From the NCBI GenBank assembly GCA_900547555.1, contig URHG01000010.1, positions 1 to 64,000 of the forward strand: 64,000 bases of DNA. The letters are read 5' to 3'. This document shows positions 35,049-43,590 of the stretch, one piece after another. The position numbers and the translations under genes were made by a program. Within the stretch, counting starts at the first letter, position 1. Each line of letters begins with the position of its first letter. The notes beneath the pieces are model-generated. The model was not told the DNA's origin and made no database searches. It saw only the letters and a list, made by a program, of their open reading frames with translations. Source of the stretch: an uncultured Porphyromonadaceae bacterium. GTDB taxonomy: Bacteria; Bacteroidota; Bacteroidia; Bacteroidales; UBA11471.

Positions 35049-37367
35049 ATGGAAAATTTCAATAAAAACAGCGCACTGATAGACATCGACCTTTCGGGTC
35101 TGATCAAAAAATATCTCAAAAACTGGTACTTGTTTGCCATTTCCATTATTGCATGCGGGGTCATAACTTTCGCTTACGTCAAAATAAAGAAAGATATCTA
35201 TCTGATAAAAGCCGACATACTCATCAGCGATGAAAACAGCAGTGGAGGAAGTATGCAATCGGCCATGCTCAAAAGTTTTTCATTCGGTAATCTCGTAGGG
35301 GGTGGAGGCAAAGTCGATGACGAAATCAACATGGTATCGGCACATTCCACCTTGCGAGAAGTGGTAAAAGATTTGGGCCTGAATAAAAAATATATACTTC
35401 GACACAGCTTTTTCGACAAAGAAGACCTTTACAAAAACTATCCCATCGAGATATACGCCTCTCCTACGGTAGAAGATACTCTCAGCACAACCCTCAATTT
35501 TAAAGTCCGTATCGACGAAGCCGGCCACATTGTCGTAAAAGTCAATAAAGCACTCGAAGGCCACGAAAAAGTGGAAGGGAGTCGTTTCCCTCTTGTCGTA
35601 CCGACCCAATACGGAGATTTCATTCTCAACTCCACACCACATTATGTGGCCGGAGAAAAGTTGGCAACCAATATCTCTATCTGCGGATATGACAAAGCTG
35701 CGGAAGACGTGAACACACACACATTCATTTCGATTCCGGATAAAAAATCCAATCTTATCCATCTCGAAATCGAAGAAAGCGACATCGACCGGGGCAAAGA
35801 CCTGCTCAACACCATCATACAAGTATACAACCAACGTGGTATTGACGAAAAAAACAAAGAGGCTGAAATTAAAGCCGGATTTATCGACGAACGTATTGAC
35901 CTCGTCATGCGAGACCTCGCTCAAACTGAAAAACAAATCGAAGAATACAAAAAGAAAAACAATCTCACCGATATAGAGACCGAGGCTAAAATCATACTCG
36001 AACAAAATACGGTTTTGAAAGAAAAACAGATCGAGATCGAAGCCCAAAACCAAATGGTCGAAATCATCGAGAACTTTCTCCGACAAGAAAAAAACCGCTA
36101 CTCCCTGATTCCGTTCAATCCCAGTCTATCGGACGAGGCATCGGCAGCAGCTATCCAGCAATACAATACCCTGGTATTGAAACGTATGGAAATCGCATTC
36201 TCGGCAAAAGGAGATAACAAATCATTGGCTATCCTCGATGAGCAAATCGACGCCACTCGCAACAATGTATTGAGTACGCTCAAAAGCATACGAGAAAGTT
36301 TGACGGTTTCCCAAAAAACACTTCTCGACCAAGAAGATAAGTTCGGCGAACGCATCAAAAACATGCCTACGCAAGAGAGAGAATTTATCGACATGCAACG
36401 ACAACAGCTCATCAAACAAGAATTGTTTCTCTTCTTATTACAAAAACGAGAAGAAAATGCTCTGAATCAGTCGATGGCAACTCCCAAAAGTACAATCGTA
36501 AATGCAGCTTATAATCTGAGCGAACCTATCAGTACGCCCAAAATCATCACTTTATTCGTCGGTCTTCTCATAGGAGCGATATTGCCCATTATATATCTGT
36601 ACCTTAAAGATTTATTGCGCACAAAATTCTCCAATCGAAACGAGCTCGAAGCTCTTACCGCACTCCCCGTCCTCGGAGAAATTTGTACACATAAAAACAA
36701 AGACCATATCGTCATACGTGAAGGCGAAAACAGTTCTATTGCCGAGCTTTTCCGCCTGATTCGCAACAACATACAATTCGTCCTCAATAATAAAGACGAA
36801 AAAGTCATACTCGTTACATCGAGTATCAGCGGCGAAGGCAAATCCTTTATCAGCAGCAACCTCGCCATCTCCATGGCATTGCTCGGCAAACGGGTACTGC
36901 TCATCGGTATGGACATACGTAACCCGCAACTCGGAAGCTACCTGAATATACGCAGCCCGAAAGGATTGACCAATTATTTGGCAGATACGAGTGTATCTAT
37001 TTCAGACATTACGCTTTCCAGTGCCATACAGAAAGGCATGGATATTATTTTGGCCGGTCCCGTACCGCCTAACCCTTCGGAATTGCTATTAAGCAACCGT
37101 GTAGACGAACTGTTCGGTCAACTGAGAGAAATCTATGATTACATCATCATAGACTCGGCACCGGTAAGCATGGTTGCCGATACATTCAGCCTTACCCGTA
37201 TCGCCGATACCACCGTGTATGTATGTCGTGCCAACTACACCAAGAAAGAATACATACGCTATGTCAACCGTATTGCAGCAGAAAAACGCTTGGGCAAAGT
37301 CTCCATCATACTCAACGGGACCGAAGCGCAACAGGGATACGGTTACGGTAAGAATACAAAAAAGTAA
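35049..37367 (+). CDS. Polysaccharide chain-length regulator and tyrosine autokinase (Wzc-like)
   Basis: 772 aa from MENFNKNSAL. Wzz-type first membrane helix at about 27-45; a periplasmic region with long coiled coil (about 270-440, many E/K/Q heptads); a second helix at about 500-520 (ITLFVGLLIGAILPIIYLYL); then a BY-kinase with Walker A TSSISGEGKSFISSNLA (about 589-605), LLIGMDIRNPQL (Walker A') and YIIIDSAPV (Walker B) near 698-706. It controls polymer length and export through phosphorylation cycles with a partner phosphatase. The C-terminal tail has just two tyrosines (QGYGYGKN), fewer than the usual cluster, which may limit autophosphorylation. A CpsB-type phosphatase is at 45.8 kb. 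Confidence 0.93.
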   Translation: MENFNKNSALIDIDLSGLIKKYLKNWYLFAISIIACGVITFAYVKIKKDIYLIKADILISDENSSGGSMQSAMLKSFSFGNLVGGGGKVDDEINMVSAHSTLREVVKDLGLNKKYILRHSFFDKEDLYKNYPIEIYASPTVEDTLSTTLNFKVRIDEAGHIVVKVNKALEGHEKVEGSRFPLVVPTQYGDFILNSTPHYVAGEKLATNISICGYDKAAEDVNTHTFISIPDKKSNLIHLEIEESDIDRGKDLLNTIIQVYNQRGIDEKNKEAEIKAGFIDERIDLVMRDLAQTEKQIEEYKKKNNLTDIETEAKIILEQNTVLKEKQIEIEAQNQMVEIIENFLRQEKNRYSLIPFNPSLSDEASAAAIQQYNTLVLKRMEIAFSAKGDNKSLAILDEQIDATRNNVLSTLKSIRESLTVSQKTLLDQEDKFGERIKNMPTQEREFIDMQRQQLIKQELFLFLLQKREENALNQSMATPKSTIVNAAYNLSEPISTPKIITLFVGLLIGAILPIIYLYLKDLLRTKFSNRNELEALTALPVLGEICTHKNKDHIVIREGENSSIAELFRLIRNNIQFVLNNKDEKVILVTSSISGEGKSFISSNLAISMALLGKRVLLIGMDIRNPQLGSYLNIRSPKGLTNYLADTSVSISDITLSSAIQKGMDIILAGPVPPNPSELLLSNRVDELFGQLREIYDYIIIDSAPVSMVADTFSLTRIADTTVYVCRANYTKKEYIRYVNRIAAEKRLGKVSIILNGTEAQQGYGYGKNTKK

Positions 37368-37383
37368 AAATCGAGAATACACT

Positions 37384-37497
37384 AAAAGGTAAAAAATAAT
37401 CTCGGCCATTGGGTGGCTGACACCCGTAAGTAAAAGTACTTATACTTCTTTCGAGCGGATTTGTAATGTCCGCTCGTAATTCGACCGAGAACCTTTT
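37384..37497 (+). ncRNA. Candidate multi-stem RNA element in the exopolysaccharide operon
   Basis: In the 204-base gap after the autokinase gene, AAAAGGT (37384-37390) and TCTCGG (37400-37405) pair with the contiguous 3' arm CCGAGA-ACCTTTT (37485-37497), enclosing three hairpins: GGGTG/CACCC (37411-37425), AAGTA/TACTT (37428-37441) and CGAGCGGA/TCCGCTCG (37452-37476). The 3' arm runs into TTTTTCTT, so it could end transcription. This is a pairing pattern seen by eye, not a folded or conserved structure; it could act as attenuator, riboswitch-like leader or processing site for the genes downstream (inference). Confidence 0.45.
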
Positions 37498-37571
37498 TCT
37501 TGTATTCATATGGGAATCATGCAGGTAAAGCCGGGGAAATCTTTATTTTATTTCTCCTAAAAAATTCAAGA

Positions 37572-39017
37572 ATGACTACCGATATATATACACCTACTGT
37601 CAGACGCGATGATTCGGAAAGGGAGGTACTACACCTCTTTCCTAACGAACTTTTCTCGGCTTTCATCTTCTTGATTACCCTCAGTCTTTTGGGATTGGAA
37701 TTTCCTCCTGCCTACCTTCTCCTTCCAGTCATTCTTTTTACGACGTTCTTGCGTAACCGCTACGACTTTCTCATACAATTTACCATTTTATGCGGAGCAT
37801 ATGGTTTTTATAATGAAGACAAGGCTTTTCCCTTCAAATGGATGGATATTGCCCTTCTTCTATCCATCATTGCAATTGTCATTTATCGCCGAGATAAAAC
37901 ATTGAACAAATTATTGTTGTTCACCGGCGGATATTTCGCTGTGTTATTCCTCCTCGCTCTGATAAGTAGCGAATCGATAATGATACAGATACGACGCATG
38001 AGGGAATACTGGGGCATTATCTATTTTATGTTCCCTTTATTGATTTTTGCCCGGGAAGAATTCGATATTAAAATTTTCTATCGAAAAATATTCACCTACG
38101 CTTTCATCATCGCCACCTTTTATATCATCGACAGTCTCATATTCGGTGGCAGTATTTTGGTGCCCCGAACATTTACTTTTTCGGGACTTTATTCTACCTA
38201 CTACAAATTTTATTGTTACCCGGGTAGTTTTCCCCGTAAATATCCGCCCGGGCTGTATTTATTAGCTCTTTGTATTTTTCCCGCACTGAAATTCTATTCA
38301 TTGCAAGCCAAACATTATATAGTATTTGCTTTGGCTTTGATTTCTTGTCGTACATTTTCGATTATCGGCGGTATCATAATTACAATCCTTTTTTTTACGG
38401 GAAATGCCGTAAAAACGATCAAATACATAGGAATAGGCATTGTAATTTTCATTGCAGGATATTATATAGATGGAGCTATGGAGGGACAACTGCGAATACA
38501 ACAACTGGTGAAACAATTCGAGGTTTTGAAAAACCCTAATGACCCTGAACTATTGGTCGAATTCGGAACCGGGCGAATGGCTCAAATATTGCCTAAAATA
38601 GATCACTTATTGTCAACGGGAAAACAATATACCGGTTTCGGGTTCCTCCACGATGACCTCTCCACAGCTAATGAATTTTCCATTACCAACGAATTTTACT
38701 CCGATGTATCTAAAAGTGAAGAAACAGTAGCTCGTGTAGAAGTTACGCAGATACAAACAATTCTCGATATTGGCCTTATAGGATTTCTACTACAAGCATT
38801 TTATTTTCTTGCCATTTATTTTTGGGTACTTCGCCCTCTTCCATATAGCAAGTCCTATCTCGTCGTACTTGTCTGTATTTCACTTTTCGGTATAGGAGGT
38901 TTTGCCGGACTTATCTCACATCATGGCTTATTGTTGTTGGGACTTACCATCGGAACGATACTTCTTACCGCAAAACAAGAATATATCAATAAAGAACCCC
39001 TAAATAATTCATTATGA
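37572..39017 (+). CDS. Polysaccharide polymerase/ligase-like multi-spanning membrane protein
   Basis: 481 aa from MTTDIYTPT. About ten to twelve hydrophobic segments spread along the protein, including FSAFIFLITLSLLG, ALLLSIIAIVIY, LLFTGGYFAVLFLLALIS, a central IGGIIITILFF, and a large soluble loop (about 310-400) with GTGRMAQILPKIDHLL and FGFLHDDLSTANEF. Layout resembles Wzy-type polymerases and O-antigen ligases (Wzy_C), which polymerise or transfer glycan chains; the family was recognised by topology and by position, not by a catalytic motif. Its stop overlaps the next gene (ATGA at 39014-39017). Base composition is visibly more AT-rich than the flanking housekeeping genes. Confidence 0.75.
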   Translation: MTTDIYTPTVRRDDSEREVLHLFPNELFSAFIFLITLSLLGLEFPPAYLLLPVILFTTFLRNRYDFLIQFTILCGAYGFYNEDKAFPFKWMDIALLLSIIAIVIYRRDKTLNKLLLFTGGYFAVLFLLALISSESIMIQIRRMREYWGIIYFMFPLLIFAREEFDIKIFYRKIFTYAFIIATFYIIDSLIFGGSILVPRTFTFSGLYSTYYKFYCYPGSFPRKYPPGLYLLALCIFPALKFYSLQAKHYIVFALALISCRTFSIIGGIIITILFFTGNAVKTIKYIGIGIVIFIAGYYIDGAMEGQLRIQQLVKQFEVLKNPNDPELLVEFGTGRMAQILPKIDHLLSTGKQYTGFGFLHDDLSTANEFSITNEFYSDVSKSEETVARVEVTQIQTILDIGLIGFLLQAFYFLAIYFWVLRPLPYSKSYLVVLVCISLFGIGGFAGLISHHGLLLLGLTIGTILLTAKQEYINKEPLNNSL

Positions 39018-40054
39018 AGATAGCTCATCTATTCTACAACCTCAATATCGGAGGTTCCGAAACAATGGTTGTCGACATTATGAATAATCAAGTAAAATAT
39101 GAAGACATAACACTTATTGTCATCAATAAAGAAAATGATCCTCATCTTTTACAAAGCATTGACCCCCGAATAAAAAAATACATCATCGGAAGAACTACCG
39201 GTTCAAAAAATCCATATCCGTTTTTTCTCCTCAATAAACTACTATATTATCTAAAACCCAATGTGGTACATATACATAATTACAATATCATGCCCGTTCT
39301 TATCAAACAAAAAAATACACGATATTTCTTTACGGCGCATACCAATGGTATCGACATTATGCAACCCAATCGATTTGATAAAATATTCGCCATTTCAAAA
39401 TATGTTGCTCAAGACATTCGTCAACGCTATACCGTACCGACAGAATTAATCTATAACGGAATAAATACATCGGAGATTATCTATAAACATCAACCTGAAA
39501 AAAACGAAAATTTCCGTATCGTACAAATCGGGAGACAATTTATACAACAAAAAGGACAAGATATTCTACTCAAAGCTTTACATATTCTCATATACAAAAA
39601 ACAAATTACCAACTTATCTCTCGACCTTATCGGATGTGGTCCCGACACAGAATATCTACAACAACTTTCCAAAGAATTACAAATCGAGAAACATGTAACA
39701 TTCTTAGGAGCACGCAACCGGGCATTCATATACCAACATCTGCATGAATATCAATTAGCGGTGCAACCATCGCGTCAGGAAGGGTTCGGATTAACGGTAG
39801 CAGAAGCCATCTGTGCAGGAGTACCCGTACTACTCTCCGATATCAAAGGGCCCATGGAAATTATCGACAATGGTAAATTCGGAACAACTTTTGAAGTAGA
39901 TAATATCGATATGTGTGCCGAAAAAATAGCAACGATTATACAGAACTATCCCGAGTACATTCAAAAAACATACCCCGCAAGAGAATTTGTTTTTCAAAAT
40001 TTTGATATCGTTACCACCTCCCTAAATTATATTAAGGCTTATCAGAACTCTTAA
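39014..40054 (+). CDS. Family 4 glycosyltransferase
   Basis: 346 aa GT-B enzyme. The N-terminal domain opens MKIAHLFYNLNIGGSETMVVDIMN, and the C-terminal nucleotide-sugar domain has RIVQIGRQFIQQKGQDILLKAL, VTFLGARN and QPSRQEGFGLTVAEAICAGVPVLLSDIKGPMEII, which carries the GT4 acidic motif. It probably adds one sugar to the lipid-linked repeat on the cytoplasmic side. The ATG overlaps the preceding stop, so it is coupled to the polymerase-like gene. Strongly AT-biased codon use. Donor sugar unknown. Confidence 0.9.
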   Translation: MKIAHLFYNLNIGGSETMVVDIMNNQVKYEDITLIVINKENDPHLLQSIDPRIKKYIIGRTTGSKNPYPFFLLNKLLYYLKPNVVHIHNYNIMPVLIKQKNTRYFFTAHTNGIDIMQPNRFDKIFAISKYVAQDIRQRYTVPTELIYNGINTSEIIYKHQPEKNENFRIVQIGRQFIQQKGQDILLKALHILIYKKQITNLSLDLIGCGPDTEYLQQLSKELQIEKHVTFLGARNRAFIYQHLHEYQLAVQPSRQEGFGLTVAEAICAGVPVLLSDIKGPMEIIDNGKFGTTFEVDNIDMCAEKIATIIQNYPEYIQKTYPAREFVFQNFDIVTTSLNYIKAYQNS

Positions 40055-40084
40055 AGAAAACATTTTCCTATAACCCATAACACC

Positions 40085-41140
40085 ATGATTCCCTATTCCA
40101 TTTCGAAGCACATACTGACAATCGGTGTCGACTACCACGATCCCAAAGGCGGAATGGCACAAGTATTATACAGTTATGCGCATAACGTATTGAATCCATT
40201 CCGGTTTGTACGTACAACTTTTATCGGGAATAAGGTCGGTAAACTATTCTGCCTATTATGGGCAATTATCTCTTTTAGCGAGAAATGCTGGTTCGGAGGG
40301 ATTAAGATTGTACACATACATAGCGCCTCTTATGTCAGTTTTTGGCGCAAACGCATTTTTATATTCCTGGCAAAATTGTATGGAAAAAAAGTCGTTTTCC
40401 ATGTTCACGGAGGTAAATTCAAAGATTTTACAGCCGGCAATCGTCAGGCGGTATTACAATCTCTGCAAAAAACAGATGTAGTAATTGCACTCTCTGACTA
40501 TTGGAAAGAATTCTTTGAGAAAGAATTAAATTGTCCCTGTGTTGAGGTTGTACCCAATATCGTACCGCACCCGAGACTGACAGCACAAGACAGTGCGGGT
40601 TTTGTCGAAGCCCTATTTCTCGGAGCTATCAACGACAACAAAGGCATTTTCGATCTTGTGAACGTCATTGCCGAACATCAAGATACACTCCGTTCTCGTT
40701 TCTGTTTACACATCGGAGGCATCGGGGAGACAAAACGTCTGAAAAGCCTTATCGCACAGCATGGCATCGACGATATGGTGAAATATGAGGGCTGGATAGG
40801 TGAAGAGCAAAAAGCAAAACTACTCTCTCAGGCCGACTTCTTTATCTTACCTTCTTACGTAGAGGCCCTACCCATATCTATACTCGAAGCAATGTCTTAC
40901 CGCCTACCCATACTCTCCACCCCCGTAGGTGGTATTCCCGAGATTGTAACGAACGAAAAAAACGGATTGCTTGTAGAACCGGGAAACAAAGATTCTCTAT
41001 TTGTATCCCTGCAACGCATGGTGAATGATGCCGAAATGCGTTCTTCGATGGGTAAAATATCTTATGAACGAGTACAACCCCATTTCCCCGAAAATGTATG
41101 TGCCACGCTCGAACGCATTTATACATCGCTACTTCAATAA
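40085..41140 (+). CDS. Family 4 glycosyltransferase (second)
   Basis: 351 aa GT-B enzyme. The start carries GGMAQVLYSYA, then VVFHVHGGKFKDF in the N-terminal domain; the C-terminal domain has ALFLGAINDNKGIFDLVNVIAE, VKYEGWIGEEQKAKLL and the GT4 signature PSYVEALPISILEAMSYRLPILSTPVGGIPEIV. It follows the first GT4 gene by 30 bases and precedes the ATP-grasp gene by 14. Likely a second sugar transferase for the same repeat unit. Confidence 0.9.
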   Translation: MIPYSISKHILTIGVDYHDPKGGMAQVLYSYAHNVLNPFRFVRTTFIGNKVGKLFCLLWAIISFSEKCWFGGIKIVHIHSASYVSFWRKRIFIFLAKLYGKKVVFHVHGGKFKDFTAGNRQAVLQSLQKTDVVIALSDYWKEFFEKELNCPCVEVVPNIVPHPRLTAQDSAGFVEALFLGAINDNKGIFDLVNVIAEHQDTLRSRFCLHIGGIGETKRLKSLIAQHGIDDMVKYEGWIGEEQKAKLLSQADFFILPSYVEALPISILEAMSYRLPILSTPVGGIPEIVTNEKNGLLVEPGNKDSLFVSLQRMVNDAEMRSSMGKISYERVQPHFPENVCATLERIYTSLLQ

Positions 41141-41154
41141 AAACGACCGAGAAC

Positions 41155-42057
41155 ATGAGTATCTATAATTACCCCCTCTTTATCATAAAACCCATCGCGC
41201 TTTTAGGACGATATTTTCCTAAGGCCATGTTGCAATTGCGCTTTTACCGGAAAACCGGTAGAAAGTACGATCTTAAAAATCCGCAAAAGTTGCAAGATTA
41301 CAGTATTGCCAAATTGTTCGATCCAACAACAGACCTGCAACGATATGCCATGTTTGCCGATAAATATGAAGTGCGTGAATATATCAAGGGAAAAATAGGA
41401 GAGCAATACCTCACCCGGCTTTACGGCGTATATAAACGAGCAGAAGATATCGATTTCGATGCATTACCCGATAAATTCGTATTGAAAACCAATAACGGAT
41501 GCGGCAACAACATCATTGTGCGCGATAAGTCCGAACTCAATGTGAAAGAGACACGAAAAAAGCTCGATTATTGGCTGCATTTTCCCTACGGAGACCTGAC
41601 CGGACAAATTCACTACTCCCTTATTCCACCCCGTATTATTGCAGAGGGCCTTCTCGAACAAAATAATAAAGACAAAGAGGCTTTACCCTGCGATTACAAA
41701 TTTTTCTGTTTTATGGGTAAACCTTATTATGTATTGTATTACGAAGGACGCAGACCCAATGGACACATCACTCCCAATATGCTTTTTGACATGGCATGGA
41801 ATCCGCAGCCGGAAGCAGTACTCCGTCCTACCGATCACGATATTCCCCGTCCCCAATCATTTGAGTTGATGACTCGACTTGTAACGAAAATCGCGCAGGA
41901 TGTCGATTTCGCACGCATCGACTTCTATGAAATAGACGGAAAACCAATATTCGGAGAAATTACTCTTACACCAGACATTGACACAAATATCCGCCCCCAA
42001 TTCGATAAACTGATAGACCTTCCCGCCCAATATTATAGGCAAATAGACAATATGTAG
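41155..42057 (+). CDS. TupA-like ATP-grasp protein of polysaccharide loci
   Basis: 300 aa from MSIYNYPL. The FYRKTGRKYDLKNPQ segment near 26-40 and FVLKTNNGCGNNIIVRDKS (about 104-122) followed by FGEITLTPDIDTNIRP near the end match the ATPgrasp_TupA family (PF14305-like), present in many polysaccharide clusters. Named after the Bacillus TupA teichuronopeptide gene, members are thought to ligate an amino acid or similar group to a sugar acid, using ATP. That would put a peptide-like or amide decoration on this polymer, but the substrate is not shown here. Confidence 0.8.
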   Translation: MSIYNYPLFIIKPIALLGRYFPKAMLQLRFYRKTGRKYDLKNPQKLQDYSIAKLFDPTTDLQRYAMFADKYEVREYIKGKIGEQYLTRLYGVYKRAEDIDFDALPDKFVLKTNNGCGNNIIVRDKSELNVKETRKKLDYWLHFPYGDLTGQIHYSLIPPRIIAEGLLEQNNKDKEALPCDYKFFCFMGKPYYVLYYEGRRPNGHITPNMLFDMAWNPQPEAVLRPTDHDIPRPQSFELMTRLVTKIAQDVDFARIDFYEIDGKPIFGEITLTPDIDTNIRPQFDKLIDLPAQYYRQIDNM

Positions 42058-42095
42058 ACCTGTCATCTTCGCTATATTATTTTTACAATATAGTG

Positions 42096-42126
42096 TTGCC
42101 ATATAGAAACTTATTGTGTAATTTTG
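42096..42126 (+). promoter_or_regulatory. Internal promoter in the exopolysaccharide locus
   Basis: TTG (42096-42098), 20-base spacer, TAATTTTG (42119-42126), a full -33/-7 match in the 227-base gap between the ATP-grasp gene and the GT26 gene. A 7-base inverted repeat, CTATATT/AATATAG (42072-42093), lies just upstream. It could start a separate transcript of the GT26 gene and the genes beyond, or of the short reading frame at 42132. Confidence 0.5.
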
Positions 42127-42131
42127 GGGAT

Positions 42132-42215
42132 ATGAAATATATCGATTTCTATCGAAAAACAGGAGGGAAAAGAGGAAGACTATACGAAATAACACAACTA
42201 TGCTCAGTGAAATAG
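42132..42215 (+). CDS. Possible 27-aa leaderless small ORF
   Basis: ATG at 42132 begins 5 bases after a strong -7 box and reads MKYIDFYRKTGGKRGRLYEI, continuing to a TAG at 42213. FYRKTG also occurs near the N-terminus of the ATP-grasp protein just upstream (residues near 26-31), so this may be a remnant of a duplicated gene or a coincidence. Too short to judge coding from composition; kept as a candidate. Confidence 0.25.
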   Translation: MKYIDFYRKTGGKRGRLYEITQLCSVK

Positions 42216-42284
42216 GATAGATACCTCGACTCTTTCTCCTCTCATAACGATAACCTTTACCATAAAAAATACAGACACAACCTA

Positions 42285-42980
42285 ATGAAAAAATTTTCGC
42301 TCAACGGAATAGAGGTCTTCCCTTTCGTCTCCGAAGAACAAATATTGGACCATATAGACAAATACAAAGGTATTTTAGTTGCGATAAATGCCGAGAAAAC
42401 AATCAAAGCATCTGATCGTCTGCGGAAAATCATCAACCTTAATATCGGATATTGCGATGGAATGGGAGCCGTAAAAGCAGCCCAAAAGAAAGGATATAAA
42501 GATGCGATCAGAATTCCGGGCTGCGAATTGTGGCTAAAAATCATTGCACGCCACCCATCTTCATCGTACTACTTGATAGGATCGACAGACGAGGTGGTTA
42601 TGGCAACCGCCGAAAAACTGAAAAGGACATTTCCCGACATAAACATTACGGGATTTCGAAACGGTTTCATTAAAAATGAAACCGAAAAAGAACAGTTAAA
42701 GAACGATATTGTAAATAAAAAACCCGACTTTGTGTTCGTCGCAATGGGCTCTCCCCGACAAGAATACCTGATGGAAGAGTTGCAAGAGGTACACCAAGCC
42801 GTTTATCAAGGTTTAGGAGGAAGTTTTGACTTGTATGTAGGCAACTTCAAACGAGCCCCTAAATTATTACAGCAAATAAACTGCGAATGGTTATGGAGAT
42901 TTGTCGCACAACCGGCACGAATAAATCGGATAGGCCCTTATATAAAATTTGCCTGCCTACTCTATACCAATAAGTTGTAG
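42285..42980 (+). CDS. WecG/TagA/CpsF family glycosyltransferase (GT26)
   Basis: 231 aa. GVDVFPFVS-like NGIEVFPFVSEEQ at the start, NIGYCDGMGAVKAAQKKG, RIPGCELWLKII, YLIGSTDEVV, the KPDFVFVAMGSPRQE motif and the C-terminal QGLGGSFDLYVGNFKRAPKLLQQINCEWLWRFVAQP are the full GT26 pattern. WecG-type enzymes add the second sugar (often ManNAcA or ManNAc) to undecaprenyl-pyrophosphate-GlcNAc. Here that implies an initiating phosphoglycosyl transferase, which is not encoded in the locus. It is preceded by an internal promoter. Confidence 0.93.
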   Translation: MKKFSLNGIEVFPFVSEEQILDHIDKYKGILVAINAEKTIKASDRLRKIINLNIGYCDGMGAVKAAQKKGYKDAIRIPGCELWLKIIARHPSSSYYLIGSTDEVVMATAEKLKRTFPDINITGFRNGFIKNETEKEQLKNDIVNKKPDFVFVAMGSPRQEYLMEELQEVHQAVYQGLGGSFDLYVGNFKRAPKLLQQINCEWLWRFVAQPARINRIGPYIKFACLLYTNKL

Positions 42981-43093
42981 TCTATCGGGAAACATAAAAA
43001 ACGGAAACCTTAAAAGGATGTCAATCCCCGACAAATAAATCTTTAATTATATTTATAAGCCTACTCTTATAGGTATAAATACAAACATATCAC

Positions 43094-43101
43094 TAACTTT
43101 G
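43094..43101 (+). promoter_or_regulatory. Possible -7 box for the lipocalin/Wzi pair
   Basis: TAACTTTG fits TAnnTTTG and would give a leader of about 50 bases. No TTG was found at the -33 distance. Confidence 0.35.
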
Positions 43102-43156
43102 TAGCGAAAATTCACCACCCCATTATCTTGAATATATCAAAAAGAGAATCTTCACT

Positions 43157-43585
43157 ATGAAACTAAACAAGCAGTACACCTCCTATATTCTTTTTATTCT
43201 GGGCGCTTTATTGCTGATCATCGGATTCTCAAGTTGTACAAAGAGTGAAGGAGATAAGCTGTACGGTCGCTGGCAATTCCGATATTGCGAGTACCCCGAC
43301 GGTGGGACATTCGCCAACGACTCGATTTTCTATTGTTTCGACCGCGGTGTTTTCGAACTGCAAAAACGTTTCAAAGGAAACGGAAGTTCCCGCTTGCATG
43401 GGTTGTATACCACAGCAGACGATTCTTTATCGATACATTTCCCCTCGGTAAGCCAGTTCGACCTGCAAGATCCTCCCTATCATTTCGGCGGGAAAAACAG
43501 TAAGAGTTACCGCATCGATGAAGTATCCCGAAAAAATCTTGTTCTCTCTTGTCGGGATACATTGTACCACTTTCATAAATTTTAG
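43157..43585 (+). CDS. Lipocalin-like lipoprotein
   Basis: 142 aa. A hydrophobic signal (about 9-26) ends in a lipobox GFSSC (C27). The mature part KLYGRWQFRYCEY, with later LHGLYTTADDSLSIHFP and LVLSCRDTLYHFHKF, is the short-barrel pattern of Bacteroidetes lipocalin-like lipoproteins. It starts 5 bases before the Wzi gene ends up beginning (43591), so the pair is co-translated; a role in holding polysaccharide at the surface is only inference. Confidence 0.75.
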   Translation: MKLNKQYTSYILFILGALLLIIGFSSCTKSEGDKLYGRWQFRYCEYPDGGTFANDSIFYCFDRGVFELQKRFKGNGSSRLHGLYTTADDSLSIHFPSVSQFDLQDPPYHFGGKNSKSYRIDEVSRKNLVLSCRDTLYHFHKF

Positions 43586-43590
43586 CCGCC

